From assembly GCF_000687475.1 (NCBI RefSeq), contig NC_057318.1, positions 5,890,001 to 5,954,000 on the forward strand: a stretch of DNA of 64,000 bases. The letters run 5' to 3'. The DNA comes from Ustilaginoidea virens. Taxonomy: Eukaryota > Ascomycota > Sordariomycetes > Hypocreales > Clavicipitaceae. This document shows positions 62,021-64,000 of this stretch, piece by piece (within the stretch, counting starts at the first letter, position 1; each line of letters starts with the position of its first letter). A model generated the notes under the pieces. The model saw nothing but the letters and a program-made list of their open reading frames with translations, was not told the DNA's origin and did not search any database. The translations under genes were made by a program, and so were the position numbers.

Positions 62021-63241
62021 ATGCAGCCTCTCCGTGGCTCAATGGCACGGCGAGCTTGGAATGGCACGCAGAGGATGCTGCTGCAACAAAGCCCAACGGC
62101 TCTAGCATCTAGGGCAAACCAACGGCCGACCTCGTGGGAGAACCGAACTCACCTCTATCAAGGTGGTCGACGAAACCAAACTTCCCAATGGCGGCCAATC
62201 TCTTCGCATCATCAGCCAAAGGATTCTCATGCGTCCTCTGGCTTCGCAGGGGACGCAAATTCGGCGTTTGAAGTCGGCAAAGCACCGCCCGTCAGTCAAC
62301 TCCAAGCCTCCGCAACAGAGCTACCATCTGTGGCAGAGGGCCGCCGCAGCGATTTGAACCAAAGGTTCAGCCAGGTCATGGACAATGTTCAAGCCCGAGT
62401 TCTCACAGCGTCTCAAACGCTCAACGACATAACTGGCTACTCTGCCATCGAGGCGATCAAGAAAGAAAACGAAGCCCTGGAAATGCAATTATCGGAAGCT
62501 CACGCCAAAGTCCGTAGCGTCCGCCAGGCGTACAAGACGTCCAACACGAAGCGAGCCACTACGCAGCGCGAAGTTACTACACTGCTGGCGCGGAAGGACA
62601 CCTGGTCCCCGGTCGACTTGGAACGATTTACCGAGCTGTATAGAATAGACCATGTTCTGGAGGGAGAAGTGTCCGCGGCGCAGGAAAGCCTAACCGAGGC
62701 GGAAGCTGAGGAGCAGAGTCTCAGTCAACGCCTGAATGCGGGGATCTTGAAGCGTTACCACGAAGAGCAGATATGGAGCGACAGAATACGTCGGGCCAGT
62801 ACATGGGGGACGTGGGGCCTTATGGGCATGAATTTCTTGCTCTTTGTGGTATTGCAGTTCTTTGCGGAGCCTTGGAGGAGAAAGAGGCTTGTCAAGGGCG
62901 TGGCCGAGGAAGAGAAGCGTGTTCTAGACCAAGTTCGCAACGAGTTGGAGCTTGTTCGGGCGACACTGGCGAAGCAAGAAAGATCTTTCCCGGAAGTAGA
63001 AACCGAGGCTCTGGCTGGCAAGCCTGCCGACCCCGACGTGACTTCTCCTGCTCCACCAGGGGTGGCATGGAGAGACATTGTCATGGAACCGGCGCGTTTG
63101 AAAACTGCCGCTGCAGATTTATGCAGCGAGAGGAAGATTGACTTGCGGATGAAGGATGCGTCTGCCTTGGTACTGCAAGGCGCTTTGGCAGGTGCGGCCG
63201 TGGCGGGGAGTATCGCCATGTTTCTCTTGAGAAAAACATGA
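62021..63241 (+). CDS. SHE9: Mitochondrial inner-membrane protein SHE9/MDM33
   Basis: Single exon, 406 residues from the ATG at 62021 (an upstream in-frame ATG at 61811 was rejected as it adds 70 unconserved residues). The start MQPLRGSMARRAWNGTQRML is Arg-rich, fitting a presequence. The coiled-coil core runs from LNQRFSQVMDNVQARVLTASQTLNDITGYSAIEAIKKENEALEMQLSEAH to RYHEEQIWSDRIRRASTW. A first membrane segment follows (GTWGLMGMNFLLFVVLQFF), then an AEPWRRKRLV loop and a second coiled coil. A C-terminal segment (ALVLQGALAGAAVAGSIAMFLLRKT) is the second anchor. This is the Mdm33/She9 architecture, which shapes inner-membrane fission and mitochondrial morphology. Divergent from the HAD phosphatase. 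Confidence 0.92.
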   Translation: MQPLRGSMARRAWNGTQRMLLQQSPTALASRANQRPTSWENRTHLYQGGRRNQTSQWRPISSHHQPKDSHASSGFAGDANSAFEVGKAPPVSQLQASATELPSVAEGRRSDLNQRFSQVMDNVQARVLTASQTLNDITGYSAIEAIKKENEALEMQLSEAHAKVRSVRQAYKTSNTKRATTQREVTTLLARKDTWSPVDLERFTELYRIDHVLEGEVSAAQESLTEAEAEEQSLSQRLNAGILKRYHEEQIWSDRIRRASTWGTWGLMGMNFLLFVVLQFFAEPWRRKRLVKGVAEEEKRVLDQVRNELELVRATLAKQERSFPEVETEALAGKPADPDVTSPAPPGVAWRDIVMEPARLKTAAADLCSERKIDLRMKDASALVLQGALAGAAVAGSIAMFLLRKT

Positions 63242-64000
63242 CGTGGACGAGGCAATCGGAGAATCAAGAAATCAACCATACTCATCGGTACTGCATCTTT
63301 TGTGTCAGATGAGGTTTGTTCAAACACTAAGTGTACTATATTGAAAATCTTGTTATTTAACCTTCGCCACGTATATACAGGGGCAAGCTCCGGCGAAAGC
63401 CCATGAACTAGGTGCTGTTCTGCAAATACGTTTGGTTCGTGAGAAGATGGAGTCGGGAGTTGAGCGTTTGTCTCTTCATCATTTTGGGAACCTCGACGGA
63501 ATCACGGCATCTTCTTTGCTATCGCTGCCGAGCTGTCCGACAGTAACCCGATTCCTCGACTCGGTTCCTGGCTCAAAATCAAGCCAAGCTCCATCGGGAG
63601 GGACATGGTTATATTGCGTCACGTACAATTGTTGTTTCCTTTGCATTTTTCCGGCAGGACGGACTGTCTACACTCTATTTCACACCAAAGAACTAGAAAC
63701 GGCGGCAGACTAGACTGTACGCGGAATAGGAGACACCCATCTGGTTTCAGTTCGGTTCCCTGCCAGACGAGACGTTCGGGGATATTGCTAATGCTATTGA
63801 CCTCGTACTGTACCTGTATTTCTAGGTCCGACGCCGCGAGATTTATCGACCTAGGTGGCGCCAAGCTGTGGCAGGGCCTAGGGGGAGAGTTACTCTGCCC
63901 AGTCGATAGAGAAGCATCTATTGATAGCTGGAAGGCAGTTGACAGCTTCTGACATCAGTTTGAACCATCATGGAGTCGACTGCAATTTACGGCGCAGAGA
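63242..64000. other. Gene-free right edge downstream of SHE9
   Basis: About 760 bp with no supported gene; the open frames at 63432-63713 and 63605-63952 show no recognisable domain and could belong to a gene outside the window. Confidence 0.5.

Noticed and set aside
1..64000. Secondary-metabolite or transport gene cluster
   Set aside because: No PKS, NRPS, terpene cyclase, P450 set or pathway regulator among the genes; the functions are unrelated housekeeping ones.

Overview
The window is chromosomal DNA of a filamentous ascomycete, most likely a sordariomycete and probably Hypocreales. The evidence is genes with one to three short introns (65-200 bp, GT-AG, with CTAAC or CTGAC-type branch sites before the acceptor), a fungal kinesin-1, a SUN-family (GH132) wall protein, a Bqt4-like inner nuclear membrane protein, ALG3 and D-amino-acid oxidase, plus GC-rich exons with many microsatellites and homopolymers between them. 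There is no operon logic. I see no secondary-metabolite backbone gene (PKS, NRPS, terpene cyclase), no virus, no CRISPR array, and no tRNA or rRNA gene I could support.

Left part (1-18 kb): the 3' part of a mitochondrial elongation factor G2 gene at the edge; a 3.4 kb gene-free stretch holding a ~430 bp MITE-like element; a GPI-anchored SUN-family wall protein; a CSN12/Thp1-type PCI protein; a mitochondrial acetyl-CoA acetyltransferase; RAD6 (E2); and the conventional kinesin heavy chain.

Middle (18-42 kb): a multi-pass membrane protein of unknown function divergent from PPM1 (PP2A leucine carboxyl methyltransferase); SPT3 (SAGA); a large FUSC/ArAE-type membrane transporter; a CCHC zinc-knuckle protein divergent from PPG1 (PP2A-like phosphatase catalytic subunit); RhoGDI; a Bqt4-like KilA-N/tail-anchored protein; and 3-hydroxyisobutyrate dehydrogenase.

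Right part (42-64 kb): AP-3 beta divergent from a small orphan protein; NUF2; a mitochondrial thioredoxin whose presequence exon is short; a 731-residue disordered orphan; a 3.2 kb gene-free stretch; D-amino-acid oxidase; ALG3; an EIF1AD-like protein; a HAD phosphatase; and SHE9/MDM33.

The genes are mostly unrelated housekeeping functions. PPM1 and PPG1 both belong to PP2A-type phosphatase biology, and several products are mitochondrial (MEF2, thiolase, HIBADH, thioredoxin, SHE9), but nothing suggests co-regulated clusters.

The most unusual signals are non-coding. A short motif TACGGAGTAC recurs in gene-free DNA throughout. Long pyrimidine homopolymers lie on the sense strand of many introns. 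There is also a GC-AG intron, three stop-free introns of length 3n, and the MITE-like element. Exon boundaries were worked out by hand from splice signals, reading phase and remembered family sequences; none was checked by alignment software or RNA evidence.
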